A stretch of 64,000 bases of DNA, from contig NZ_JAUSUB010000001.1 in the NCBI RefSeq assembly GCF_030813235.1, positions 429,384-493,383 on the forward strand. The letters are read 5' to 3'. The notes beneath the pieces are model-generated. The model ran no database searches and was not told the DNA's origin. It worked only from the letters and a program-made list of their open reading frames with translations. The DNA comes from Cytobacillus purgationiresistens (GTDB taxonomy: Bacteria > Bacillota > Bacilli > Bacillales > Cytobacillaceae). A program made the translations under genes and the position numbers. Below are positions 1 through 10,651 of this stretch, piece after piece. Numbering within the stretch: position 1 is the stretch's first letter; each line of letters opens with the position of its first letter.

Positions 1-1
1 A

Positions 2-1903
2 CTTGAAAAATTCGAGCAGGAAAAAGGGCTTTATCAAGAGAATACGCGAGTGAAAACAGAGCAGGAAAAGCAAAAGGAATCTCTCCTTATCCAGCAGCAA
101 AAAATGGAAAAAGAATATGAAGAGAACAGGGTGCTGCAAAGCGAGTGGAGTCAAACGTATTTAGAGTGGAAGCATGCAACAGAACAAGCGATCAAGCGGA
201 TTTCAGTCTTTATAAAAGAAGCTGCGTTTCCTGCTGACGAAAAAGCGGAGCAATCAGAAGAGATTCCCAATCTATCATCACATGTATTAGATTCAATCAA
301 TGGCAGCATTGCAGAATTAAACCAATTGCAAAAATCGAAAGAAGAGCAAGCACAGGAGTTGCTCGTTCTTCAAGCTAAAAAAGATACGGAACAAAAGCAG
401 CAGCGAAAATTAGAGAAAAAGCTATTTAATTTTAATGAAAAGTGGAAGGAATCTCCTAAAGCGGATGAACCAATCAGTATATTGGAGAACATGCTGCAAA
501 CCGCGCAGAAGGAAGTAAAGTCTGCTGAGAAAGAGGAGCGTCAGCAAGGTACCGCAGTAACGGTTGCAGAAACCTCGTTAAAGCATGCCGCCGATCAGCG
601 GGAAAAGGCCGGGAAAAAAGTCAGCAAGCATGACAAACAACCTGAAGCATGGGAAGAAACGGATCTTGAAGTAAAAGAAGTTGAAATCAAGGATCAAACA
701 AAACAAACAAAAGAAGAACTAAAGCGAACCGAAAAACAGCAAAAAGAAACTGAAACAAATATTACTGGTCATGAAGGTGACATGTTAACCTTATCTGTCA
801 TCCTAAAAGATTCAGCGGCACCATTTAATGAAGAGGACCTTGAAAAAATAAAAAATCAAGGAAAAGCATGTATTTTATCCTGGTGCAATGAGCATCAAGC
901 CATACAAGATGAAGGTCAAGAGAAGCAAGCCAAAGTCGAACAAACCTTGCGTAATCTGAAACTGACAATCGAGGGGAAAGATTGGGAAATTCGCTTTAAA
1001 AATGAAGTCCTAACCACTCTTGATCATATGGATACACGCCATTACGAGCATATTCAAACAATCGTAAAGAACATGAAACGTTTTTCTCAGAGCGGATTAG
1101 AGCAATTGGACCGCGACAAAGAGCGTGCTGAAAAAGCGCAGGACTTTTGGGCCAGCAGAGCCAGCATGAAGGTGATGAGCATTGCTGAGGCTATACGTTC
1201 AATGATTGCAAAAATGAAAATTAGAAATGAGCGGGGTGCTTTCCCTCTTGTCCAGCTAAAAGTAGACATCTTGCCGAAAAAAGCGGATGATATTGAACCG
1301 CTTCTGAAACAACATTTCGTTGTAGCCATCGATAAAATTACGAAACAATTTGACATGATTGATGACAATAATCGGGCACTAGAGCAAGAAATCAAACAAT
1401 TAATCAGCGATGAGCAAATACTCTTTATTTCACTTCGAAATCGTTATCCAGAATTACTCGTATACAATATGAGAACGGACAATGCCTTTATGTATGGAAA
1501 ACCGAAGAAGGAGCATTACTCTACATGGCAGACGATTAATCAAGGCTCCAAGACTAAGTCTGATGGGAGCGGCGGACAAAAGCTGTCTGCACGAATGGTC
1601 ATGATGATGATGTTATTATCCGTAAAAAGTGAAACTGACCAAAGCTGGGTTCCATTAATATGCGACAATCCATTTGGACAAGCTGCTTCTGCACATGTTC
1701 TGGATCCGATCTTCGCAGTCGCAGAAAAGCTTAAGTTCCAATTCATCGTCGTCACACCGCCTGAACTGGTTAAAACCGAAATCAGTCAGCGTTTTGATGC
1801 CTACTATAAATTAGACTTTATTCGAGACAAAGGAAAAGAAATTGTTACGGATACGGTAGTGCCAGCATATCGGATTTATCAAGGAGAAGAGGTAACTCAA
1901 TAA
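2..1903 (+). CDS. SMC/Rad50-like coiled-coil ATPase, C-terminal part (cut by left edge)
   Basis: The reading frame is open to the left edge, so the N-terminus with its Walker A motif lies outside the window; the first in-window GTG (50) is not a credible start. Most of the visible ~630 residues are charged, Lys/Glu/Gln-rich coiled coil. Near the C-terminus is an ABC-type signature (SDGSGGQKLSARM), then a hydrophobic strand ending LICDNPFG, which fits a Walker B/D-loop region, then FQFIVVTPPEL. This arrangement is that of SMC, SbcC/Rad50 and MukB-like ATPases, which act on DNA. No partner gene (kleisin, nuclease or JetD-like) follows; the next gene is katG on the other strand. A role in DNA repair, segregation or anti-plasmid/phage defence cannot be decided from this part. 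The family class is fairly sure, the exact family is not. Confidence 0.6.
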   Translation, partial: LEKFEQEKGLYQENTRVKTEQEKQKESLLIQQQKMEKEYEENRVLQSEWSQTYLEWKHATEQAIKRISVFIKEAAFPADEKAEQSEEIPNLSSHVLDSINGSIAELNQLQKSKEEQAQELLVLQAKKDTEQKQQRKLEKKLFNFNEKWKESPKADEPISILENMLQTAQKEVKSAEKEERQQGTAVTVAETSLKHAADQREKAGKKVSKHDKQPEAWEETDLEVKEVEIKDQTKQTKEELKRTEKQQKETETNITGHEGDMLTLSVILKDSAAPFNEEDLEKIKNQGKACILSWCNEHQAIQDEGQEKQAKVEQTLRNLKLTIEGKDWEIRFKNEVLTTLDHMDTRHYEHIQTIVKNMKRFSQSGLEQLDRDKERAEKAQDFWASRASMKVMSIAEAIRSMIAKMKIRNERGAFPLVQLKVDILPKKADDIEPLLKQHFVVAIDKITKQFDMIDDNNRALEQEIKQLISDEQILFISLRNRYPELLVYNMRTDNAFMYGKPKKEHYSTWQTINQGSKTKSDGSGGQKLSARMVMMMMLLSVKSETDQSWVPLICDNPFGQAASAHVLDPIFAVAEKLKFQFIVVTPPELVKTEISQRFDAYYKLDFIRDKGKEIVTDTVVPAYRIYQGEEVTQ

Positions 1904-1918
1904 AGACGAATTATCATT

Positions 1919-1967
1919 ACAAAGCATCTCAATGGTTAGAAATCGTTATCCGAAGGAGATGCTTTGT
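1919..1967 (+). terminator. Stem-loop after the SMC-like gene
   Basis: Perfect 12-bp inverted repeat (ACAAAGCATCTC at 1919-1930, GAGATGCTTTGT at 1956-1967) with a 25-nt loop, 16 bases after the stop codon. There is no strong T-run, so it is a possible weak or factor-assisted terminator. Confidence 0.4.
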
Positions 1968-2149
1968 ATCATACAAAAATTTATTCAATTACAGGTAATG
2001 CGAGGCAATTAACAAAGATGTACCGAGATAATATTTAAATTTTGATATGATAGTCCAATACAATATTGGAAAGTATCAGAGATAATTAGATTAAAAAGCG
2101 CCTAATTTAATGGAGTTAATTTACAATTATGTTTCATTAAGAATGAAAC

Positions 2150-2181
2150 AACGCCGTCAATCATCTGACGGCGTTTTTTTT
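2150..2181. terminator. Intrinsic terminator, probably bidirectional, at the 3' end of katG
   Basis: Ten-base-pair GC-rich stem (AACGCCGTCA/TGACGGCGTT) with a short loop, followed by eight T on the + strand. On the - strand it lies directly after the katG stop and is followed by GTTTCATTC, so it can also end katG transcripts. Confidence 0.75.
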
Positions 2182-2188
2182 ATATTGC

Positions 2189-4429
<2,241 letters not shown>

Positions 4430-4477
4430 TTAAATGGAAATTAGTGAAAAAAATGATGCGAGCCGCTAACGAATCTC

Positions 4478-4509
4478 ATATAATAATTATTATTATATAA
4501 TGATTATAA
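4478..4509 (-). promoter_or_regulatory. Two tandem PerR-type operators upstream of katG
   Basis: The site at 4495-4509 (ATATAATGATTATAA) matches the PerR 7-1-7 consensus TTATAATNATTATAA at all but the first base. A second site at 4478-4492 matches 12 of 14 defined positions. Their starts are 17 bp apart, and they lie about 60-90 bp upstream of the katG start. PerR is the Fe/Mn-dependent peroxide sensor that represses catalase genes in Bacillus; its use here is inferred from the motif. Confidence 0.65.
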
Positions 4510-5444
4510 TAAAATATGAGTCCAATTGTAAATCTAATAGTGATTATTTATAATTTTTATTTTTTTTCATGTGAATTGGTAGAGTTTGATAAAACTCTTG
4601 ATATTAGCATTATTCAACAATCTAACAAGAACCGGGTGGAGATTAATAAATAGAAAGTGAATCAAAATCAAGTGTGAGACCGAGATTCAGTTTACTACGA
4701 ATTGATAAAAACTAATAATAAATGAAAATTGAATGTTTAAAGGGATTTTCATTTACTAGGGAACCATGAATTATTGAAAGAAAAATCTGATTATTTATAT
4801 TGTAAGGGAATTCTCACAAGATTAAAAGCAATAACCTTATTGCTATTCAAAATAAAAATCACAGAGAAGGACTGGTCGTTAGCAGAAAATGGATTTATAT
4901 ATTGGTGTCATTACATATAGCAAATTGGTTATGGTAGAAGAAGTTCATGCTTGATGCCCGGTATGAACTTAGATGTAGATTGATATAAGGTTTAGTATGT
5001 GAAAATCTTTTTAAGCTGAAGGATAGGTTTGCCAACAGCTCAGACAAGAGATTTAGTTTAATACAAATGGGTTGAAGGTTCTTATCGATCATGATAGAAA
5101 CTAACAGGCTAGCAACGCAAAAAAGATGAAGGGAAGAGTGATTTGATATACTTATGAATAAAAATCAGATTAGTTGTATATTATTGCCGTTATTTTCGGG
5201 TGTTATAAAATCAATAATGTATAGTTATTCATCATTCCGATTAACAGTAAAAGCTTAACCTCTGTCCTGTCACTACATAGCCATTGCCCAATCCTGGAAT
5301 CCCGTAGGGAGCGTAATATAACAAATAAGCTATAAAAAGTACTGGATATTTTGTTATTTCTTCAGCAAAAAAATAGGAATCATTAATCCTATCATTGTAA
5401 TCAACTAAATAATTTTTAAACTGAGTAAAGGAAAACAAAAAACC

Positions 5445-5657
5445 ATATTTATTAAAACAGAAGTCATAAGCAATGAAGTTTTGAACACCTACTCAATCAA
5501 TGAATTAATAACTCAATACGGATTTGTAGCAAAAATAAGTTCATCTAACCTTGACCATTCTGATTATAAATCTGGTGATAAAGTTCGTATTGGGTATAAC
5601 GAAATACAAGAATCAGTTCCTGCACAAATAATTTTATTGAGATATAAGGAAATATAG
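5445..5657 (+). pseudogene. Decayed fragment resembling the C-terminus of DUF3221-type proteins
   Basis: An open stretch of about 70 codons has no ATG/GTG/TTG start and no ribosome binding site. Its end reads YKSGDKVRIGYNEIQESVPA followed by QIILLRYKEI. The pattern GDKV-x-(I/V)...(E/D)S-x-PAQ resembles small secreted DUF3221/YobA-like Bacillus proteins. The N-terminal signal peptide part is missing. The family link rests on a short motif and is weak. Confidence 0.3.
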
Positions 5658-6058
5658 TTTTTAAACTTAAATCCATTTACATGCATCGTCGATGGCATAG
5701 GCGTGTATACATGGCTAACTAGCAAAGTAAGTGATGATGTGCTGGAAGCTCAAATCTCGAGGCTGTTGCAGACATTCCAATTTTTAATGGTATTAGTGAA
5801 TTAAATAAACGAGATATGATGGCGGTTTATCAATGTCTTGAGCAAAATGATTAAATTATGCTGACATTATTGTTCTCCGGAGTAGATTCCGGAATTAGGT
5901 AAATGATTGAAATAAAAGAATGATCATCACTAAAATCATAAACAGCAGTATCAAGTATTTGCAACAGAAACAATGACTACATGGTTTGAACTTCGTTAAT
6001 TTGATTTGATAACAAAAAAATTAAGATCTTCATCAATCCGCCACTTATCAGAAGCAAC

Positions 6059-6106
6059 AGAAAAGCCCAATTTCTCAATTTTAATACTGAGAAATTGGGC
6101 TTTTCT
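6059..6106. terminator. Strong symmetrical hairpin
   Basis: A near 19-bp inverted repeat with the core AGCCCAATTTCTCA/TGAGAAATTGGGCT and a 10-nt AT loop, flanked by A- and T-rich ends. It looks like a bidirectional terminator left behind by vanished genes, or one isolating the TOMM operon from upstream transcription. Confidence 0.55.
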
Positions 6107-6348
6107 ATTTAAGTAAAATTCATTCAAGGTCGTGTATTTATTAGGGATCAATTAATTTTCTTTGAAGCTATTTTCTAAGAATCATTAAAAATGGGTATCT
6201 GAATCAGTAACTATACCCAAGCAAAGCTCATATTTTGTTGGAGAAGGAGTCAATTCCAGCAAATACTCCTAAGACAAAGTTTAGTTAACTTAGTAATACT
6301 TTCGTCTTGTTATTATAATTTGCAAAATTTATTCGGAGGTGTTTTAAA

Positions 6349-6573
6349 ATGAATGATTTCCAAAATGAACTTCAAAGGCTGAATGTCGGCGATTTTCGAG
6401 CAAACCAGGCAGTTTCTTGGGATCAAAACCAGCATAACACTGAGTCACGACTATTCGGTGGTTGTTTTGGATTCTTTGTTTGCTTTGGCTGTTTTGGCTG
6501 CGGTGGCTGTGGACGTTGCGGCGGCTGTGGACGCTGCGGTGGCTGTGGACGTTGCGGTCGTTGTTTCCGCTAA
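6349..6573 (+). CDS. TOMM precursor peptide, heterocycloanthracin/sonorensin type
   Basis: 74 residues, start ATG with GGAGGTG nine bases upstream. Residues 1-38 form the leader, with MNDFQNELQRLNVGDFRANQ resembling heterocycloanthracin leaders (short hydrophobic/acidic N-terminus, then a V-x-WDQN stretch). The core from residue 39 holds 11 Cys: Cys39, then Cys45 to Cys72 at every third residue (45, 48, 51 and so on), separated mostly by GG, GR or FG; position 42 is Phe instead of Cys. Such Cys-X-X ladders are substrates for cyclodehydration and oxidation to thiazoles, giving linear azol(in)e-containing peptides. It is followed by a hairpin and then the three modification genes on the same strand. 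The product is likely an antibacterial peptide; its activity is not shown by sequence. Confidence 0.9.
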   Translation: MNDFQNELQRLNVGDFRANQAVSWDQNQHNTESRLFGGCFGFFVCFGCFGCGGCGRCGGCGRCGGCGRCGRCFR

Positions 6574-6613
6574 GGCTGTGTCAAATTCTAGTTTTTTTGT
6601 GACAATTGAGAAA

Positions 6614-6644
6614 GCCCCTTCAAACTTTTGTAGGGGCCTTTTCA
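6614..6644 (+). terminator. Attenuating terminator between precursor and maturation genes
   Basis: Stem GCCCCT (6614-6619) / AGGGGC (6632-6637) with a 12-nt loop and the tail CTTTTCATT. It sits 40 bases after the precursor stop and 90 bases before the next gene. Such hairpins commonly give a high precursor-to-enzyme transcript ratio in peptide operons. Confidence 0.6.
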
Positions 6645-6689
6645 TTAAGTTTAGACATAAAAGACAAATTTCTTTACATATGATAATTG

Positions 6690-6704
6690 TGAAAATGATT
6701 GTCG
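6690..6704 (+). promoter_or_regulatory. Possible Fur/PerR-family operator before the maturation genes
   Basis: TGAAAATGATTGTCG matches the Fur 7-1-7 pattern TGATAATNATTATCA at 11 of 14 positions and lies about 30 bp upstream of the second gene of the cluster. It may be chance in AT-rich DNA. Confidence 0.25.
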
Positions 6705-6735
6705 ATAATTCGAGAACAGCTTAAGGAGGATCGAA

Positions 6736-8688
6736 ATGACCAATTTGACCCTTTCTATGCGTCTAAAAGTGAAAAGAGATACGTTTTTTCTCCCTGATTC
6801 AAATAAAGGAGTTTATTTTCGGAACAATTTAAGTTCATTTTTAATGGAAGGCGATTCAATTGACATGTGGATTGAAAAACTCATGCCTATGTTCAACGGT
6901 AAGTATACATTAGGCGATATAACTGACGGATTACAGGGTCCATATCGGAATCGGGTGTATGAAATTGCAGAAGTCCTGTATCAAAATGGATTTATCAGGG
7001 ATATTAGCCAAGATCGTCCGCACCAACTGGAGGAGCATGTACTTAAAAAATATGCTTCTCAGATTGAATTTTTGGACAGTTATGGTAATTCAGGTGCCTA
7101 TCGTTTTCAAACATTTCGACAGGCAAAAGTGTTAGCAATAGGCTCTGGACCTTTTTTTGTATCATTAGTTTCAGCGCTGATTCATTCCGGATTGCCTAAG
7201 ATTGACATGCTAATCACAGAAACTGTGCCGACTAATCGACGCCGGTTAATGGAGATTGTCGAACATTTCAGTACAGAGAATATCGATGCTGAAATAAAGG
7301 AGATTACCTACCTGAAGGAAGGAGAAAATAATTGGAGGGAAATTGTAAAACCATTTGATTCGATCATGTATGTATCCCAAGAGGGGAATATCGAGGAGCT
7401 TGCGGCTCTTCATGATGTGTGTAAGCAAGAGAAGAAGCTGCTGATCCCAGCTATTTATTTCAAGCAGGTAGGAATGGCCGGTCCTCTAGTGGGGCCAGAT
7501 CATGATGGATGTTGGGATTCTGCTTGGCGCAGAATACATCAATCCGTATTTTTAAATCAGCAATCCCACCACTACTCCGCTTCAGCGGGAGCGATGCTAG
7601 CAAATGTGATTGTATTTGAGTTGTTTAAAGAGATGACTGGATGCACTGAACTAAATCAGAAAAATCAATTCTACCTTTTAGATTTAGAAACTTTAGAAGG
7701 TAGCTGGCATTCGTTCGTTTCCCATCCAATGGTAACTGGAAAAATGACAGCCAAGTGGATAAATGATTTCAATCCTTTCCAAGAACGAACTTCGAGCAAA
7801 GATCAGGCAAACGAATTACTGCTATTCTTCAGCCAACTAACTTCCGCTGAATCAGGTATTTTTCATATTTGGGAGGAAGGAGATTTAATTCAGCTTCCTT
7901 TAGCACAATGTCGTGTACAGGCAACTGACTTATTGACAGAAGGTCCATCTGAGCTCTTGCCGATTATTGATTGTACAGGTTTGACGCACGAGGAGGCGAG
8001 ACGAGAAGCCGGTCTACAAGGGATTGAATCGTATTTGTCACGGACTGTCGATCTGCTTGTTCCGACTTTGCCGCCATTGCAAGAAAGTGTTTATTTGGTG
8101 GAGGGACAGGAATGTATGAGTGCAGGAGCTGGAGAAACGCTTGCTGAAGGTGTTATTCGTGGGTTGCAAAGGTGTTTGGAGGAAGAATTAAGTAAACAGG
8201 TCGATCGGAAGCATTTTGTTTCTGTGGTTCAGTTAAACAAAGTAGAAGATGAACGCTGCCGCTTTTATTTGGAGGCACTTAGCACGATGCAGGGAGCGCC
8301 AATAATTGGGTCAGGTGAGGGAATATTTGGATTACCTGTAGTATGGGTTAGAACGAATGATGGCTGGTATAGAAGTGTAGGTTTAAATACTACAATAGCG
8401 CTGCGGAAGGCTTTACAGCAAGCGATTATGAATGTTCAAAACCAAGCTGATGGTACCTCAAAACAGGGATTGGAGTTTACTAATGTATTGTTGAATGAGG
8501 ATATGCCACTAAGCCTTACTATCCATCAGGATGATGAATCCACTCAATTAGAAGCGTTACAATCTGCTATGCAGGTTTTGGAACAAAATCATAAGAAGTT
8601 ATTGCTGTTCGAAATAGCGCAGGAACAGTTTTTGGAAGAGAAATTAGCTGTAGTTGGTGTGTTGATACGGGAGGTGGAATCACGGTGA
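6736..8688 (+). CDS. ThiF-like thiazole-containing bacteriocin maturation protein
   Basis: 650 residues, start ATG after AAGGAGG. Its position directly after a Cys-ladder precursor and before YcaO, together with its length, matches the family called putative thiazole-containing bacteriocin maturation protein (ocin_ThiF_like) of heterocycloanthracin clusters. The N-terminal ~100 residues resemble a winged-helix/leader-recognition region. Residues around 130-230 (VLAIGSGPFFVSLVSALIHS) form a Rossmann-like, E1/ThiF-type fold without the usual adenylation motif. The C-terminal third is partner-specific. In related systems such proteins supply leader peptide binding and scaffold function for the cyclodehydratase. 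The stop overlaps the next start (GTGA), so translation is probably coupled. Confidence 0.8.
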   Translation: MTNLTLSMRLKVKRDTFFLPDSNKGVYFRNNLSSFLMEGDSIDMWIEKLMPMFNGKYTLGDITDGLQGPYRNRVYEIAEVLYQNGFIRDISQDRPHQLEEHVLKKYASQIEFLDSYGNSGAYRFQTFRQAKVLAIGSGPFFVSLVSALIHSGLPKIDMLITETVPTNRRRLMEIVEHFSTENIDAEIKEITYLKEGENNWREIVKPFDSIMYVSQEGNIEELAALHDVCKQEKKLLIPAIYFKQVGMAGPLVGPDHDGCWDSAWRRIHQSVFLNQQSHHYSASAGAMLANVIVFELFKEMTGCTELNQKNQFYLLDLETLEGSWHSFVSHPMVTGKMTAKWINDFNPFQERTSSKDQANELLLFFSQLTSAESGIFHIWEEGDLIQLPLAQCRVQATDLLTEGPSELLPIIDCTGLTHEEARREAGLQGIESYLSRTVDLLVPTLPPLQESVYLVEGQECMSAGAGETLAEGVIRGLQRCLEEELSKQVDRKHFVSVVQLNKVEDERCRFYLEALSTMQGAPIIGSGEGIFGLPVVWVRTNDGWYRSVGLNTTIALRKALQQAIMNVQNQADGTSKQGLEFTNVLLNEDMPLSLTIHQDDESTQLEALQSAMQVLEQNHKKLLLFEIAQEQFLEEKLAVVGVLIREVESR

Positions 8689-10625
8689 GTGCAGTCATAT
8701 TAGTTGTCGGAGAAGGATTTTTAGCGGACCGTGTGTGTGGAGAATTGACTACTAAATACGAGGTTATTCGTCAAACCGATTTTGAGTCTGAAATACCAGA
8801 AGCAACTGATTTGGCTCTCGTATTGCATGATACTTGGGATCCCTCCATTCATCAACAAGCTGAAGAAGAACTCAGACCAATAGAAATTCCATGGCTGCGA
8901 GGCTTCGTTTCTTTTGGGGAAGGGGTTATTGGACCGCTCGTTCGCCCAAATGACCCCGGGTGCTCTCAATGTGCTGATTTGCGAAAGCTCATGGCAGGGC
9001 GCGACCGTAAAGAGATGTGGGAAATTCAAAAGGGAATAGCTGTGAACGGTACACCACCAAGTGACATATGGGCATCGCGGTCAGGTCTCTTGCAGATAGC
9101 CTACCTGCTCGAGGCTGAGATAGAGAGGATATTGCAAGGTGCACAGGCAGAAGCAGAGGAACGCATTTATATAATCAATCTAAAAACACTAAAGAGTTCA
9201 TCTCATACATTTTTGCCCGACCCATTATGTCCCGTTTGCAGTCAGTTGCCTGATGATTCACAGACGGCAGCCACAATATCATTGAAACCAAGTCCAAAGA
9301 TTTCAGGCAGTTATCGTTGCCGTTCGATGGACGATTTGAGTAATGTTCTAGTTAAAGATTATCTTGATCACCGAGTTGGGTTTTTAAATGGGAAATTGCA
9401 TGATTTTGTTCCTCCTTTTGCAGATGTAGGCGTAAATTTACCATTGTTCTCTGGCGATGAAGGAGTAGCTGGAAGGACTCATTCATATGCTGTTAGTGAG
9501 CAGACTGCCATTTTGGAAGGTTTGGAGCGTTATTGCGGTCTAGCTCCCCGTGGGAAAAGGACAGTCGTTCATGACAGTTATCGTAACCTGGAAAATCAAG
9601 CTCTTAACCCGCTGAAGGTTGGTGTGCATGCAAAGGAACAGTATAGAAAGACTGATTTTCCATTTAAACAGTTCGATTCTGATCAAGCCATCGATTGGGC
9701 ATGGGGCTATTCATTTTTGCAAGAGCGCCCAATTTTAGTTCCAGAGCTGCTTGCCTATTACAGCTTGGGCTGCGGGCAAGGCTTTGTTTATGAAACTTCT
9801 AACGGATGCGCATTAGGCGGCAGTTTGGAAGAGGCCATTTTCCACGGTATCATGGAAGTCGTAGAGCGGGATTCTTTCCTGATGACTTGGTACGCTGAAT
9901 TGACCCTACCGCGATTAGATCCTTACTCAGCTAACGACCAGGAATTACACTTGATGATCGACCGTATTCGAGCTGTGGCTGGATATGATCTGTATTTGTT
10001 CAACTCGACGATGGAGAACGGCATTCCAAGCGTCTGGGCAATGGCGAAAAACAGAAAGAAAAAGGGATTGAATATCATCTGTGCGGCGGGTGCTCACTTG
10101 GACCCATTACGAGCGGTGAAAAGCGCTGTACATGAATTGGCAGGAATGATGCTTACTCTCGATGGGAAATTTGAGGAAAACAAGCGGAAGTATGAACAAA
10201 TGCTTGATGATTCTTCGCTGGTGAAACAGATGGATGATCACGGCATGCTATACGGTTTACCTCAAGCGGAAGAACGCTTTCATTTTCTGCTGGATGATAA
10301 TCGTCCATTAAGGACATTCGATGAGGAATTCAAATGGAAGACTGCACATAAGGACCTCACGGATGATTTGAGAGAGGTTCTTCAGGTGTTCGGTCGATTG
10401 AAGCTTGAAGTGATTGTGGTAGATCAGTCTACACCCGAAACGAAACGCAATGGTCTTTATTGCGTGAAAGTGCTGATACCGGGGATGCTGCCGATGACAT
10501 TTGGTCATCATCTTAGTCGTGTAACGGGACTAGAGAGGGTGCTCCGTGTACCTATGGAACTAGGATATCTGAAAAAGCCGTTAACAATTGATCAACTTAA
10601 TTCATACCCACATCCGTTTCCTTAA
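8685..10625 (+). CDS. Fused TOMM leader-binding (C) and YcaO cyclodehydratase (D) protein
   Basis: 646 residues, GTG start overlapping the previous stop, with GGAGGTGG upstream. The N-terminal ~200 residues are an E1-like domain with two CxxC pairs (Cys93/Cys96 and Cys182/Cys185), the tetra-Cys zinc site of TOMM C proteins. From about residue 215 it is a YcaO domain: ARTHSYAVSEQTAILEGLERY and SLEEAIFHGIMEVVERDSF carry the Glu-rich ATP/Mg-binding motifs. The protein ends HPFP, preceded by YP, the C-terminal PxPxP tail needed for cyclodehydration in this family. YcaO phosphorylates the backbone amide so that Cys (or Ser/Thr) side chains cyclise to azolines. It acts on the peptide at 6349-6573. 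Confidence 0.9.
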   Translation: MSAVILVVGEGFLADRVCGELTTKYEVIRQTDFESEIPEATDLALVLHDTWDPSIHQQAEEELRPIEIPWLRGFVSFGEGVIGPLVRPNDPGCSQCADLRKLMAGRDRKEMWEIQKGIAVNGTPPSDIWASRSGLLQIAYLLEAEIERILQGAQAEAEERIYIINLKTLKSSSHTFLPDPLCPVCSQLPDDSQTAATISLKPSPKISGSYRCRSMDDLSNVLVKDYLDHRVGFLNGKLHDFVPPFADVGVNLPLFSGDEGVAGRTHSYAVSEQTAILEGLERYCGLAPRGKRTVVHDSYRNLENQALNPLKVGVHAKEQYRKTDFPFKQFDSDQAIDWAWGYSFLQERPILVPELLAYYSLGCGQGFVYETSNGCALGGSLEEAIFHGIMEVVERDSFLMTWYAELTLPRLDPYSANDQELHLMIDRIRAVAGYDLYLFNSTMENGIPSVWAMAKNRKKKGLNIICAAGAHLDPLRAVKSAVHELAGMMLTLDGKFEENKRKYEQMLDDSSLVKQMDDHGMLYGLPQAEERFHFLLDDNRPLRTFDEEFKWKTAHKDLTDDLREVLQVFGRLKLEVIVVDQSTPETKRNGLYCVKVLIPGMLPMTFGHHLSRVTGLERVLRVPMELGYLKKPLTIDQLNSYPHPFP

Positions 10626-10651
10626 GCGGTGACTTGCAAGGAGGGATGAGA

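Larger units (their letters stand above)
4520..6330. other. Gene-poor, decayed region
   Basis: About 1.8 kb without a convincing intact gene. Short open stretches lack ribosome binding sites. A fragment at 5445-5657 and shorter peptide-like stretches near 5785-5854 and 5950-6000 look like remains of former genes. One strong hairpin lies at 6059-6106. This fits accumulation of debris near the replication terminus. Confidence 0.6.

Noticed and set aside
2..1903. Wadjet JetC
   Set aside because: The ATPase end would fit, but no jetD-like gene follows and the upstream genes are outside the window, so a Wadjet call is not supported.
5241..5438. 65-codon - strand reading frame in the gene-poor region
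   Set aside because: TTG start without any ribosome binding site, no recognisable family, and it lies among decayed fragments.
6383..6724. Ala/Val-rich 113-codon reading frame over the precursor
   Set aside because: It is the shifted frame of the Cys-X-X repeat codons; the precursor frame has the ribosome site and family-typical leader.
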